From IMG/VR virus record IMGVR_UViG_3300034141_000062, positions 1-24,204 of that record: a stretch of 24,204 nucleotides of DNA; one strand, 5' to 3'. Numbering within the stretch: the first letter of the stretch is position 1; the number at the start of each line of letters is the position of its first letter. This document shows positions 6,301 through 14,066 of this stretch, in pieces. The DNA is from a virus. A model generated the notes under the pieces. That model ran no database searches. It saw only the letters and a list, made by a program, of their open reading frames with translations, and was not told where the DNA came from. The position numbers were made by a program, and so were the translations under genes.

Positions 6301-6585
6301 ATGTATCATCATACCCCCACAAGGCAGCTTGCGAAGGCGGTGCGACTTGGCGACCTCGACGCGGCGAACCGGGTCTTGGATGGCCAGCGCGGCTTTTTGG
6401 CCAACGAGGTTTCCCTCGGGCGGGCGGACGCGGACCAGGCGCTCCGCAAGGACCCACCACTGCCAAGGCTGGCCAGGTCCCAAGACGACGAGCTTGCGGA
6501 TCTACGAGCCAAGCGTGAAGCTGAAGCCGCTTCGCGCGAACTGAACGATAGGCCACGCTCTAAACGCCGGGCATCGGCATGCTGA
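6301..6585 (+). CDS. Hypothetical protein between dnaN and ssb
   Basis: 94 aa from ATG 6301 with a GAGGAGAAAGG SD, 12 nt after dnaN. Mostly charged and helical. Residues ~10-45 (LAKAVRLGDLDAANRVLDGQRGFLANEVSLGRADAD) could be one helical pair, and the C-terminal half is an Arg/Glu-rich probable coiled coil ending in a basic tail. No family recognised. Its stop overlaps the ssb start by 7 nt, so it is very likely co-translated with ssb and may be a replication accessory factor. Confidence 0.65.
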   Translation: MYHHTPTRQLAKAVRLGDLDAANRVLDGQRGFLANEVSLGRADADQALRKDPPLPRLARSQDDELADLRAKREAEAASRELNDRPRSKRRASAC

Positions 6586-7034
6586 ACAAGGTCCAGCTCA
6601 TCGGCCACCTCGGCGAGGATCCGGCGATCCGCTCGATGAACGCCGGCGGCGAGGTCGCTACCCTCAGCGTCGCCACCAGCGACCACTGGAAGGACCGCGA
6701 CGGTAACCAGCAGGAGCGCACCGACTGGCATCGGGTGGTGATCTTCGATCCCCAGCTGGTCGACGTCGCCAAGAAGTACGCCCGCAAAGGCTCGCGGATC
6801 TACGTCGAGGGCCAGATGCAAACCCGCAAGTGGACCGACCAGGGCGGGCAGGATCGCTACACTACCGAGGTTGTTCTGCAGCGCTTCCGCGGCGGCCTCC
6901 GCCTGCTCGACCGGCGCGAGGGGCAGCAGCGCGGCGCGGCAAACGACCAAGGTGCGCCCGAACAGCGGCGCGAGCCGCCACAGCGGCCGCAGCCCGCTTT
7001 CGATCACGATTTGGATGACGGCGTGCCCTTCTGA
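6579..7034 (+). CDS. ssb: Single-stranded DNA-binding protein
   Basis: 151 aa. Residues 1-105 form the OB fold: MLNKVQLIGHLGEDPAIRSM, the ERTDWHRVVIF core with its aromatic Trp, YARKGSRIYVEGQMQTRKW and YTTEVV. A Gln/Arg/Pro-rich flexible linker (residues ~110-140) leads to an acidic tip DDGVPF, close to the DDDIPF that recruits replication proteins. The tip differs from host-type SSB by Gly-Val for Asp-Ile, which may alter partner binding. It coats ssDNA during replication and recombination. It overlaps the preceding gene by 7 nt and sits between the clamp and the primase-helicase. Confidence 0.95.
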   Translation: MLNKVQLIGHLGEDPAIRSMNAGGEVATLSVATSDHWKDRDGNQQERTDWHRVVIFDPQLVDVAKKYARKGSRIYVEGQMQTRKWTDQGGQDRYTTEVVLQRFRGGLRLLDRREGQQRGAANDQGAPEQRREPPQRPQPAFDHDLDDGVPF

Positions 7035-7057
7035 GGGTCAACACGAGGAGATGGGGA

Positions 7058-7300
7058 ATGGCTGAAGGTAACGTTGCGGCGGACGAGCTGCGCCTGCTGA
7101 TCGAGCGCATCGAGCGGCTTGAGGAAGAAAAGAAGTCGATCAGCGACGACATCAAGGATGTGTATCTCGAGGCCAAGAGCCGGGGGTACGACACCAAGAC
7201 CATCCGCGCGATCGTTCGGCTCCGCCGGATGGAGGCGCATGCCCGCCAGGAAGCGGACGCGCTGCTTGAAACATACAAGGCTGCGCTCGGCATCGACTGA
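7058..7300 (+). CDS. GapR-like DUF2312 DNA-binding protein
   Basis: 80 aa, matching the whole length of the alphaproteobacterial GapR/DUF2312 family: an N-terminal coiled coil (LRLLIERIERLEEEKKSISDDIKDVYLEAKSRGYDTKTI) and a short basic helix RAIVRLRRMEAHARQEADALLETY. GapR proteins are known to clamp overtwisted DNA ahead of replication and transcription forks and to help type II topoisomerases. A phage copy in a replication module would ease fork movement, or could compete with host GapR. An SD (GAGGAGATGGGG) precedes ATG 7058. The family supports an alphaproteobacterial host. Confidence 0.93.
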   Translation: MAEGNVAADELRLLIERIERLEEEKKSISDDIKDVYLEAKSRGYDTKTIRAIVRLRRMEAHARQEADALLETYKAALGID

Positions 7301-7371
7301 GGCCGCCCACCTGAACTGCTGCTGCCTCGCCGGATGCTTCCCGGCGCCACTCGACGACTCTGAAGGGAATC

Positions 7372-10230
7372 ATGCCGGACAACCACCCCCCGCCCCAGAC
7401 GCCGCTCGACGCGGCGCTGGCTTATGCCCGGCGCGGGTGGCCGGTCTTTCCCTGCAGCCCCCGAGACAAGACGCCGCTGCTTCCCGCTGATCGGGACGAG
7501 CACGGCCAGGCGATCCGCGGCACCGGTGGCTTGAAGAAGGCTACCATCAACGAGGAGCAGCTGCGCGCCTGGTGGCGTAAATGGCCGCACGCTTTGCCCG
7601 CCATTGCGACGGGCCACCCCAGCCTCGACTCCGATGGATTGCGGATGTTCGTGGTCGACTTCGATCCACGCACCGAGGAGGTGGTCGACGAGGAAACGGG
7701 CGAGGTCATCGAGACCCGCGAGTGGACGCTCGAGCAGCTCAAGCGGGAAACCGAGGAGCAGATCGGCGACGAGCTGCCGATCTCGCTAGCTGCTATAACG
7801 CCCTCTGGCGGCGTCCACCTTTACCTGCTGATGCCCGACGATGGTGGGCCGCCCATCAACAACCGCGGCAACCTCCCCCAGCACGTCGACGTTCGCGGGC
7901 TTGGCGGCTACGTCATCGCGCCGCCTGGCGTCATGGCGCCCGATGCGGTGAAGGGGCAGGGCGGACGCCGCTACCGATGGCTGCGGGGCGATGCTGGAGC
8001 GGAGCTTGCGCTCGCGCCGGAAAAGCTCATTGCGGCACTGCGCGCCCCAAAGGCCCGCAAACAGAACAACGTCGACGGCGACAAGCCGGCGGCTGCCTTC
8101 CCTGCGCATGCGGCACCGACGGACGAGCCCGGAGAGGCGGCCGTGCGCAAGTACGCGCTCGCCGCCCTGGACGCCGAATGCCGCACCTTGGCGGGCACGC
8201 CGCTCGGCAACCGCAACAACCAGTCGAACGCCAGCGGCTTCGTCGTGGGGCAGCTGGTCGGGGCAGGGGCCTTGAGCGAGCACATGGCGCGCGCGGCCCT
8301 CTACGGGGCGGTCGCGGGCTTCAACGAGCCCGACAAAGCCCGCACCTCGATCGACAACGGACTCGCCGCTGGCATGCAGCCCGAGAATGCCCGCGATCTG
8401 CGCCAGGTCGCCGAGCGCGCCCGCGCCCGGTCGTCCCGGCCTTCTCAGCCTGCTGGCCGCCCGGCCCCGCACCCCGATGAGGGGGATCGATTTCCTCCCT
8501 TCCAAGAGGAGGGCATGGGCGGATCGGGAGACGCGGCCCCTGCACCTGATGAGGGGGGTGCGGGGGGACGCGACGTCGAGGCAATTCGGGTTACGCCGGA
8601 TCCGCCGCTTGATCGCCATTGCGGCTTCTTCGCGCTAACCGACGCCGGCAATGCCGAGCGCTTCCGCGCGCGGCACGGCCACCGCTTTCGCTTCTGCAAG
8701 GAGCTTGGCTGGTTCCTCTGGGATGGTCGCCGCTGGGAGCTGCTTTCCGAGGAAAAGGACAAGGCACCGGGCGAGGTCCAGTACGCGGTGCTGCAGACCG
8801 TCCGCGCCATTCGCAACGAGGCGGTGGCAATTCGCGAGAGCGGGGTTCGGCCGTTCGCGGACGATGAAGAACCGCTCGAGGTGGTCAGCAAGATCTGCGA
8901 AGCGCGCGGGATCCGGCAGCGCGGCCTCGACTTCTTCATCAAGGTCAAAGGATCCGGTGCGAACGCCATCCCCTGGTTTTACTCCGATCAGGTGGCCGAG
9001 CACGCTAAGTCATCCGAGGGCGCAAGCCGTCTCGGCTGCATATCCGGGCTTGCCAAAGCCTTCCCCGGCATCGCCATCGACGCCAATGAGATCGACGTCG
9101 ACAGGATGGCCATCAACGTCCTCAACGGGACGCTCCGCATCGACGTCCAGGATGGCGTCCCCGAACTGCGGCTCGACCCGCACGACGCTAACGATCTCAT
9201 CAGCAAAATCGCGAACGTTGTCTGGAAGCCTGGTGCGACTTGCCCTGAGTACGACAAGTTCCTGGAGACAGTTCAGCCTCAGGCAGAGGTGCGGCGCTTC
9301 CTTGATCAATGGGGTGGCATCAGCTTCACCGGCGATATCGGCGAGCAGAAGCTGGCGTTTTTTCACGGCAAAGGCCGCAACGGCAAGTCCACCCTAGTAG
9401 ACCAGTGGAGCTTCATCGCCGGCGACTATGGCGGGTCGGTGCCCATCGAAACCTTTCTCGATCAGGGACGCGGCCGCAAGGGCGGCGAAGCGACGCCGGA
9501 TCTGGCACGGCTGCCGGGCATTCGGTTCCTGCGTACATCGGAGCCTGAAAAGGGCGCTAAGCTCGCTGAGGCGTTGATCAAGCTTGTGACCGGCGGTGAG
9601 CAGATCACCGCGCGGCATCTCAACAAGGGCTTCTTTGACTTCCTGCCATCCTTCAAGGTGACAGTCTCGGGCAATCACAAGCCCAAGATCACAGGTCACG
9701 ACGACGGCATCTGGCGACGCGTGATGCTGGTGCCTTGGGATGTTCAGATCGCCGCGGCCGACGTGGACCGCGACCTCCCTGCCAAGCTGCGGAAGGAAGT
9801 ATCGGGAATCTTCAACCGGCTGATGGCCGGGCTGATCGACTGGCGGATAAACGGGCTTGTTGAGCCGCAGGTCGTTACCGACGCCACCCGCAAATACCGG
9901 GAGTCCAGCGACCAGCTCGGGCGCTTTCTCGCCGACTGCACGGCGGAGCTGGAGTCCGCGCGTACAAAGTCTGGCACGCTGTTCGCCCTCTTCACCGCCT
10001 GGTCGAAAGCAACCGGCGGCGCCGAGTGGTCGCAGGTCGGCTTCTCCAAGGCGATGGAGGACCGGGGCTACGAGAAGATGCATTCGAACGGATCTGTCTG
10101 GGTGGGCATCGAGATGACTCGCTCCGTCGACGAATTCTCCGAGGAGGCCGCGCCCTATCCGGGCGAGCGCGATGCCTCGCCTCCACCCAATCAGCCCCGC
10201 GGTCCGCAGGACGAAGAGGATTGGCCGTGA
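7372..10230 (+). CDS. Bifunctional primase-polymerase and D5/P4-type helicase fusion
   Basis: 952 aa. Residues ~10-200 are a PrimPol domain: AYARRGWPVFPC, the DxD metal motif VVDFD (94-98), SGGVH (145-149) and HVDVRGLGGYVIAPPG (from 171), all three catalytic motifs intact. Residues ~355-405 are a Pro/Gly/acidic linker. Residues ~430-640 fit the D5-N region, and ~640-860 an SF3 helicase: Walker A GKGRNGKST (666-674), Walker-B region around TSEP, and the sensor Asn768 in SGNHKP. The C-terminal ~90 residues may be a DNA-binding wing. The enzyme makes primers and unwinds DNA, as P4 alpha does, and in such elements also recognises the origin. The repeat array starts at its stop codon. It starts at ATG 7372 behind GAAGGG, 71 nt after the GapR-like gene. 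Confidence 0.94.
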   Translation: MPDNHPPPQTPLDAALAYARRGWPVFPCSPRDKTPLLPADRDEHGQAIRGTGGLKKATINEEQLRAWWRKWPHALPAIATGHPSLDSDGLRMFVVDFDPRTEEVVDEETGEVIETREWTLEQLKRETEEQIGDELPISLAAITPSGGVHLYLLMPDDGGPPINNRGNLPQHVDVRGLGGYVIAPPGVMAPDAVKGQGGRRYRWLRGDAGAELALAPEKLIAALRAPKARKQNNVDGDKPAAAFPAHAAPTDEPGEAAVRKYALAALDAECRTLAGTPLGNRNNQSNASGFVVGQLVGAGALSEHMARAALYGAVAGFNEPDKARTSIDNGLAAGMQPENARDLRQVAERARARSSRPSQPAGRPAPHPDEGDRFPPFQEEGMGGSGDAAPAPDEGGAGGRDVEAIRVTPDPPLDRHCGFFALTDAGNAERFRARHGHRFRFCKELGWFLWDGRRWELLSEEKDKAPGEVQYAVLQTVRAIRNEAVAIRESGVRPFADDEEPLEVVSKICEARGIRQRGLDFFIKVKGSGANAIPWFYSDQVAEHAKSSEGASRLGCISGLAKAFPGIAIDANEIDVDRMAINVLNGTLRIDVQDGVPELRLDPHDANDLISKIANVVWKPGATCPEYDKFLETVQPQAEVRRFLDQWGGISFTGDIGEQKLAFFHGKGRNGKSTLVDQWSFIAGDYGGSVPIETFLDQGRGRKGGEATPDLARLPGIRFLRTSEPEKGAKLAEALIKLVTGGEQITARHLNKGFFDFLPSFKVTVSGNHKPKITGHDDGIWRRVMLVPWDVQIAAADVDRDLPAKLRKEVSGIFNRLMAGLIDWRINGLVEPQVVTDATRKYRESSDQLGRFLADCTAELESARTKSGTLFALFTAWSKATGGAEWSQVGFSKAMEDRGYEKMHSNGSVWVGIEMTRSVDEFSEEAAPYPGERDASPPPNQPRGPQDEEDWP

Positions 10231-10515
10231 TTGGAGGGGTTAGCCTCTCCTCGAGGAGGGGTTGGTGGAGGGCTTTTTTGGCAGTTTTCTGCGGCATTGG
10301 AGGGGTGGAGAGGTTTTGCACATGACCCCCGTTATGCGCGAGCCTTCAGGGGCAGAAGATTTTCTCACCCGTCAATGGGTCACACAACCTCTCCACCTCT
10401 CCAATCCCCTCCAAAGGAAGAAAGAAAATGGCTGAAAACCGGGAAAGACGCAGAGCACTTCTGGAGGGGTTGGGCCATTCGGCAACCTCTCCAATGGAGG
10501 GGCCAACCTCTCCTC
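10231..10515. repeat. Array of ~12 copies of TTGGAGRGGTT in both orientations, candidate origin iterons
   Basis: Forward copies (TTGGAGRGGTT) lie at 10231, 10253, 10265, 10297, 10305, 10461 and 10494. Reverse copies (AACCYCTCCAA) lie at 10242, 10386, 10394, 10404, 10484 and 10505. Matches range from 8 to 11 of 11; 10231-10241 and 10484-10494 are perfect. A near-palindrome (16 of 18) lies at 10244-10261, and a T-rich stretch at 10273-10289. The array begins on the base after the primase-helicase stop and runs into the first codons of the next gene. P4-type primase-helicases are known to bind iterons near their own gene, so this is a candidate origin (inference). Gene regulation or transcript structure are alternatives. 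Confidence 0.75.
10296..10405. repeat. 20-bp inverted repeat with 70-nt spacer
   Basis: ATTGGAGGGGTGGAGAGGTT (10296-10315) is the reverse complement of 10386-10405 except for one base. Inside, TGACCC (10323-10328) pairs with GGGTCA (10377-10382), so the stem can extend across a bulge toward a ~48-nt centre. It could form a large hairpin in ssDNA or RNA, or simply be two mirrored pairs of iterons. Confidence 0.7.
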
Positions 10516-10982
10516 CGGACTATTGGACGTTCGAGGCGGTGGAGGAACGGCTTATCGAGGCGTGGGAGTTCCTCGGGCGCATGCCTGACCGGGAGGCACG
10601 CTTCCAGCGCGTCAGCATCTCCTCGCTCTATCAGTCCATCGTGCGCGAGTGGAACGACTACTGGCAGACCGATGACCATCCGCCTCGCCTCGGGCTGCGG
10701 TCGGCGGAGGTCGACCGGATGGAGCAGGCGCTGGGCTGGATGACCGGGTACGTCAGGCCCGCCGACCGCAAGCTTGTGGGGCTGGCGCTGCAGGCGCTGG
10801 CGAAGGGTGCAGCCGAGGTGCCCTGGCGGGGATTGTGCAAGCCTATGGGCTGGGGAGGCCACGCTGACGCCCTGCGCAAGCGGTATAGCCGGGCGATCAC
10901 GCGAATAGCCAACTCTCTTAACTCCGCAGAAAACCGCCACGGAACCGAGTCCAGTCACGGAATGTGCGGAGCGAGCAAATAA
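10428..10982 (+). CDS. DUF6362-like phage protein
   Basis: 184 aa from ATG 10428 (SD AAAGGAAG). The first ~30 residues are low-complexity (GLGHSATSPMEGPTSPP) because they are encoded by the repeat array; ATG at 10494 is a possible later start. The conserved part (residues ~33-165) includes WTFEAVEERLIEAWEFL, LGWMTGYVRPADRKLVGLALQALAKG and GGHADALRKRYSRAI, which I associate with DUF6362. This family is common before terminase genes in alphaproteobacterial phages. The helical composition and the C-terminal GHADALRKRYSRAITRIA hint at DNA binding, perhaps a late regulator like an RNA-polymerase-associated factor (inference). Function not established. Confidence 0.78.
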   Translation: MAENRERRRALLEGLGHSATSPMEGPTSPPDYWTFEAVEERLIEAWEFLGRMPDREARFQRVSISSLYQSIVREWNDYWQTDDHPPRLGLRSAEVDRMEQALGWMTGYVRPADRKLVGLALQALAKGAAEVPWRGLCKPMGWGGHADALRKRYSRAITRIANSLNSAENRHGTESSHGMCGASK

Positions 10983-11392
10983 TGGATGTCCGTCTCCGTG
11001 GCTTTTCGGTCTATTTGATGACCAACCTGAGGCGAAGTGCACGCCGCGGAGCGAGCAGCCGGATGGCGGGAGACGGACCATGCGCAGCATCTGATCGGAC
11101 GGGCGGTGCCTGCGGGCAACCGCCCGCACCCTCGTCGGCGCTTCGATCCGTTGCACGAGTCCAGCGCAAACGGTTCGGCCTGTTCCGACGCGACCAGCTC
11201 GCAGGTGGACAGGACTGGCACGGAAGCTGCCCCGCCTCGGCTCTCGGGGCGCACGCCATGGCCCAGACCCCCCCCTTGCGGGTCCTTCCCGGCCCCAAGG
11301 TGTATGCGGGGGCCGAAGGCGAGGCTCTCGCAAGAGAGCGACATATTTTTCAGGCTGCTGCTTGTCCTTCCGGTTCGGGTTGGATGTAGCTG
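10983..11392 (+). other. 410-bp stretch without a convincing gene
   Basis: Two + strand frames are open. One (10982-11389) begins as TAATG on the preceding stop; the other (GTG 11037 to 11393) ends as TGATG on the small-terminase start. Hand counts of G/C at third codon positions are about 65% and 74%, near the regional average and below the clear genes, and neither product resembles a family. A 12-bp direct repeat GCGGAGCGAGCA occurs at 10966-10977 and 11046-11057, exactly 80 bp apart. The stretch may be a leader region, a decayed gene or a structured RNA. Confidence 0.5.
11101..11125 (+). other. Strong hairpin upstream of the terminase genes
   Basis: GGGCGGTGCC, a TGCG loop, then GGC-A-ACCGCCC form a ten-pair stem with one bulged A. 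There is no T-run after it, so it is not an ordinary terminator. Confidence 0.4.
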
Positions 11393-12007
11393 ATGCTCGG
11401 TAACCTCTCAGACCTGGCCGCCACCGGCCTCGCCTCCGAGAACACCCTGCGGAAGTGGATCGCGGCAGAGCCCGACCAAGCCTGGATCCTGAAGCGCGGC
11501 TCGAACGGCGACGCTTACGAGATTGACATTGAGCAGGCTGCTCAAGCGTACCTCGCCCGCGAGGAGGCGAAGCGCCAGGAGGCGCGGGATCGGGCGCAGG
11601 CGCTGCGGCAGCTGGGCTTCAACCTCGGGCTCGGCGCAGCGGACGAAAGTCAGAGCGCGGTCGAATTATCGATCGCCGAGCGCCGGCAGCTCCTCGAGGA
11701 GGAGGTGGTAGCGATCAAGCTCGCCCGCCTTCGCGGGGAGCTGGTGCCGTTCGCATCGGTGCAAGGCGCGCTCGGCGACGTGCTGGTGAAGTTTCAGCAG
11801 CTCGGGCGGACCTTCTCCGCAAGGCTTGCGAAGAAGACGGACTTCAGCCGCGACCAGCTTGCGGCGATCGACCGGCTGATGGAGGCGGACCACACCACCC
11901 TCGCCGACCTGATGGAAAAAATGGAGGACGAGATTGGCGACGGCGGCGACAGCCTCGCGGATCCCGCCGCCGCGCTGGAGGATTCCGCCTTTCCGAACGG
12001 GCGCTGA
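11393..12007 (+). CDS. Terminase small subunit
   Basis: 204 aa. The N-terminal ~60 residues look like the Nu1-type winged HTH (LATTGLASENTLRKWI-like pattern, then AYEIDIEQAAQAYL). Residues ~60-110 are a charged helix (AREEAKRQEARDRAQALRQL), and ~85-200 (ELSIAERRQLLEEEVVAIKLARLRGELVPF...KFQQLGRTFSARLAKK) match small terminases that pair with GpA-type large subunits. It binds the packaging site and brings in the large subunit. ATG 11393 overlaps an upstream TGA (TGATG). The large-subunit gene begins inside it, 74 nt before its end. Confidence 0.85.
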   Translation: MLGNLSDLAATGLASENTLRKWIAAEPDQAWILKRGSNGDAYEIDIEQAAQAYLAREEAKRQEARDRAQALRQLGFNLGLGAADESQSAVELSIAERRQLLEEEVVAIKLARLRGELVPFASVQGALGDVLVKFQQLGRTFSARLAKKTDFSRDQLAAIDRLMEADHTTLADLMEKMEDEIGDGGDSLADPAAALEDSAFPNGR

Positions 12008-14066
12008 CGTTGTTCGGACCCAGGCGCACCTGCTGCGCCCGCAGGAGAAGCTGACGGTCAGCGAGTGGGCGGTCAAGCACCGCGGCTATGACCCGGAGGT
12101 TCTGCCCTGGCAGTCCGAGATCATGGACGCGCTAAGCGATCCGCGAAGTTCGGAGGTCGGGCTGCTCGGCCCAAGCCAGGGCGGCAAGACGGACATCGGG
12201 CTCGCGTGGACCGGTTGGATCGTAGATACCGATCCCTCCAACATGCTCATCTCGCAGCCGTCGCAGACGCTGACGCAGAACTTTGTCGAGACTCGGGTGA
12301 ACCCGATGATCGACGCGACGGCCGCGGTGAAGGGGAAGCTCTCCCCCGACCTCAACGCCAACAACCTATGGCTCAAGAAATTCCGCGGGATGTTCCTGTC
12401 TGCGGTGTGGCCGGTCGCCGGGCAGTTTACCCAGCGCCCGATCCGCTACGGGTGGCTCGACGACTACGACCAGTTCCCGGACGACATCGAAGGGCAGGGC
12501 TCGGCGATATCGCTCCTCGAAGGTCGGCACACATCGTTCGAGGGCCGCGAGAAGAAGTTCATCTCCTCCTCGCCGGCGCGCGACGATGGCGGCGGCATGG
12601 AGGCGTTTGTCTCCGGCGGCACCGACGAGCGGCTGCAGCCCGAGTGCCCGCAGTGCGGCGAGCGCTGGGAGATTGACCTCCTGGCCGATCTGAAGTTCGA
12701 CGACACCGGCACCGCCGACGACGCCGAGGCATCGGCCCACGTGGTCTGCGGCACCGGCAACGGCTGCGTGCTTGCACCAAGCGAGCGGCGGCCGCTGATC
12801 AACAGTCTGCTGCGCCTGCCGGCGAGCGGGTTCGTGGCGGCCAACGACACGGTCTCGCGGCGCCGCCGCACGTTCCGCATCGACGGCTTGATGGCGCTGA
12901 CGAGCTGGCCGAAGCTGGCGCGGCTCTGGCGCGAGGCTCAGATCGAATGGGTGCTGCGCCAGGACGAGGGCCTGCTGCGCACGTTCGTGAACACCAAGGG
13001 CGGCAAGAACTACCGTTCGCAGCTTAGCGGCGAGAAGCCGATCGACGCCGAGGCCCTCAAGGCGCGGCGCGAGCGCGGCTTCAAGCTGGGAACCATCCCG
13101 GCAGGCGTAAAGGTTTGGAGCATCCAGGTCGACGTCCAGAACAACCGGCTTGAGTGCCAGGCATTCGGATGGGGCGATGGACTTGAGGGCTGGCTGATCG
13201 ACCGCTGGCCGATCGACGTGCTGGAGGACGGCCTGACCTCCCCGGCGCCGTTCAGCCACCCTGAGCACAGCCGGGTGCTGCTGCCGCTGTTCGACCGGCG
13301 GTACCCGCTGGCCGATGGATCGGGGAAGTCGCCTCCTCCGCTCACCGTCCAGCTGGACGTTGGTGGCGGCGGCGCGAAGGGCGAGGGCGCAACGGAGTTC
13401 GCCAAGGCGTTCTGGGAGGCGGCGAAGGCAATCGGCGTCCACAAGTCGCGGATCACGCTGACCAAGGGCGGAAATAGCCCGATCAAGGAGCTTATGCCGC
13501 GGGCGAAGTTCGCGGATCAGAAGCGCCGCGGCGGCCCGAAGCGCGCTTCGGCCGAGCTGTGGATGCCGAACGTCCACCGCATCAAGAACATCATCGACGC
13601 AAGGCTGCGCCGAACCGATCCCGGACCGGGCTATATCCACCTGCCCGGCGGGAAAACGGGCGGTGGAACCCTAAAGGCAAGCCAGGACGAAGGCGCCAGC
13701 GGGCGGCTCCTCGACATGCACGTCGACGAGATCGCCGCCGAGGAGCTGCAGAAGGGCAAGTGGGTCAAGGTGCGGCCGCGCAACGAAACGTGGGATCTGC
13801 TCGTGGCAGCCTACGCATCGCTGCTTCGGCCGCCGTTTGCGCAGTCGCGGACCCACATGCGCTGGGTGCCGGCGGCGTACCGCGTGCCCGACCAGGCGCC
13901 CGGCAGCGAGGCAGTCGCAGCGGCGCCCGCCCTCGAGGCGGTAAAGCCTGCCGCGAAGAAGAAAACGACGACACCTGAGCAGCCGACGCCGACGCGGCGG
14001 CCGCAGCCAAACAGAAAATCATGGGTCTCACCGCGACGCGGCGACTGGCTCGGGAGGAGACGATAG
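11934..14066 (+). CDS. Terminase large subunit, GpA (lambda) family
   Basis: 710 aa from TTG 11934, supported by GGAGG at 11923-11927 (6-nt spacing). The next Met (residue 64) would be too late. The ATPase domain has Walker A GPSQGGKT (79-86) and Walker B WLDDYD (174-179). A CPQCGERW pair of Cys (residues ~236-239) may bind zinc. The C-terminal half has the GpA nuclease pattern starting near WSIQVDVQNNRLECQAFGWG. The last ~60 residues are a Lys/Pro/Thr-rich tail, probably the portal-binding end. The enzyme cuts concatemers and pumps DNA into the prohead. It ends as TAGTG over the gpW start. Confidence 0.95.
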   Translation: MATAATASRIPPPRWRIPPFRTGADVVRTQAHLLRPQEKLTVSEWAVKHRGYDPEVLPWQSEIMDALSDPRSSEVGLLGPSQGGKTDIGLAWTGWIVDTDPSNMLISQPSQTLTQNFVETRVNPMIDATAAVKGKLSPDLNANNLWLKKFRGMFLSAVWPVAGQFTQRPIRYGWLDDYDQFPDDIEGQGSAISLLEGRHTSFEGREKKFISSSPARDDGGGMEAFVSGGTDERLQPECPQCGERWEIDLLADLKFDDTGTADDAEASAHVVCGTGNGCVLAPSERRPLINSLLRLPASGFVAANDTVSRRRRTFRIDGLMALTSWPKLARLWREAQIEWVLRQDEGLLRTFVNTKGGKNYRSQLSGEKPIDAEALKARRERGFKLGTIPAGVKVWSIQVDVQNNRLECQAFGWGDGLEGWLIDRWPIDVLEDGLTSPAPFSHPEHSRVLLPLFDRRYPLADGSGKSPPPLTVQLDVGGGGAKGEGATEFAKAFWEAAKAIGVHKSRITLTKGGNSPIKELMPRAKFADQKRRGGPKRASAELWMPNVHRIKNIIDARLRRTDPGPGYIHLPGGKTGGGTLKASQDEGASGRLLDMHVDEIAAEELQKGKWVKVRPRNETWDLLVAAYASLLRPPFAQSRTHMRWVPAAYRVPDQAPGSEAVAAAPALEAVKPAAKKKTTTPEQPTPTRRPQPNRKSWVSPRRGDWLGRRR

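Noticed and set aside
5488-6483. 331-codon minus-strand frame
   Set aside because: Shadow of the sliding clamp gene, which is full-length and clearly coding.
10231-10515. CRISPR array
   Set aside because: Repeats are only ~11 bp, occur in both orientations and overlap at 8-bp steps, with no regular spacers and no cas genes.
10982-11389. 135-codon frame before terminase as a confident gene
   Set aside because: Third-position G/C is about the regional average, no family is recognisable, and a second frame (11037-11393) is equally open; reported as unresolved instead.
12366-13640. 424-codon minus-strand frame
   Set aside because: Lies opposite the GpA terminase gene, which has intact ATPase motifs; the product is Arg/Ala/Leu-rich with no family pattern.
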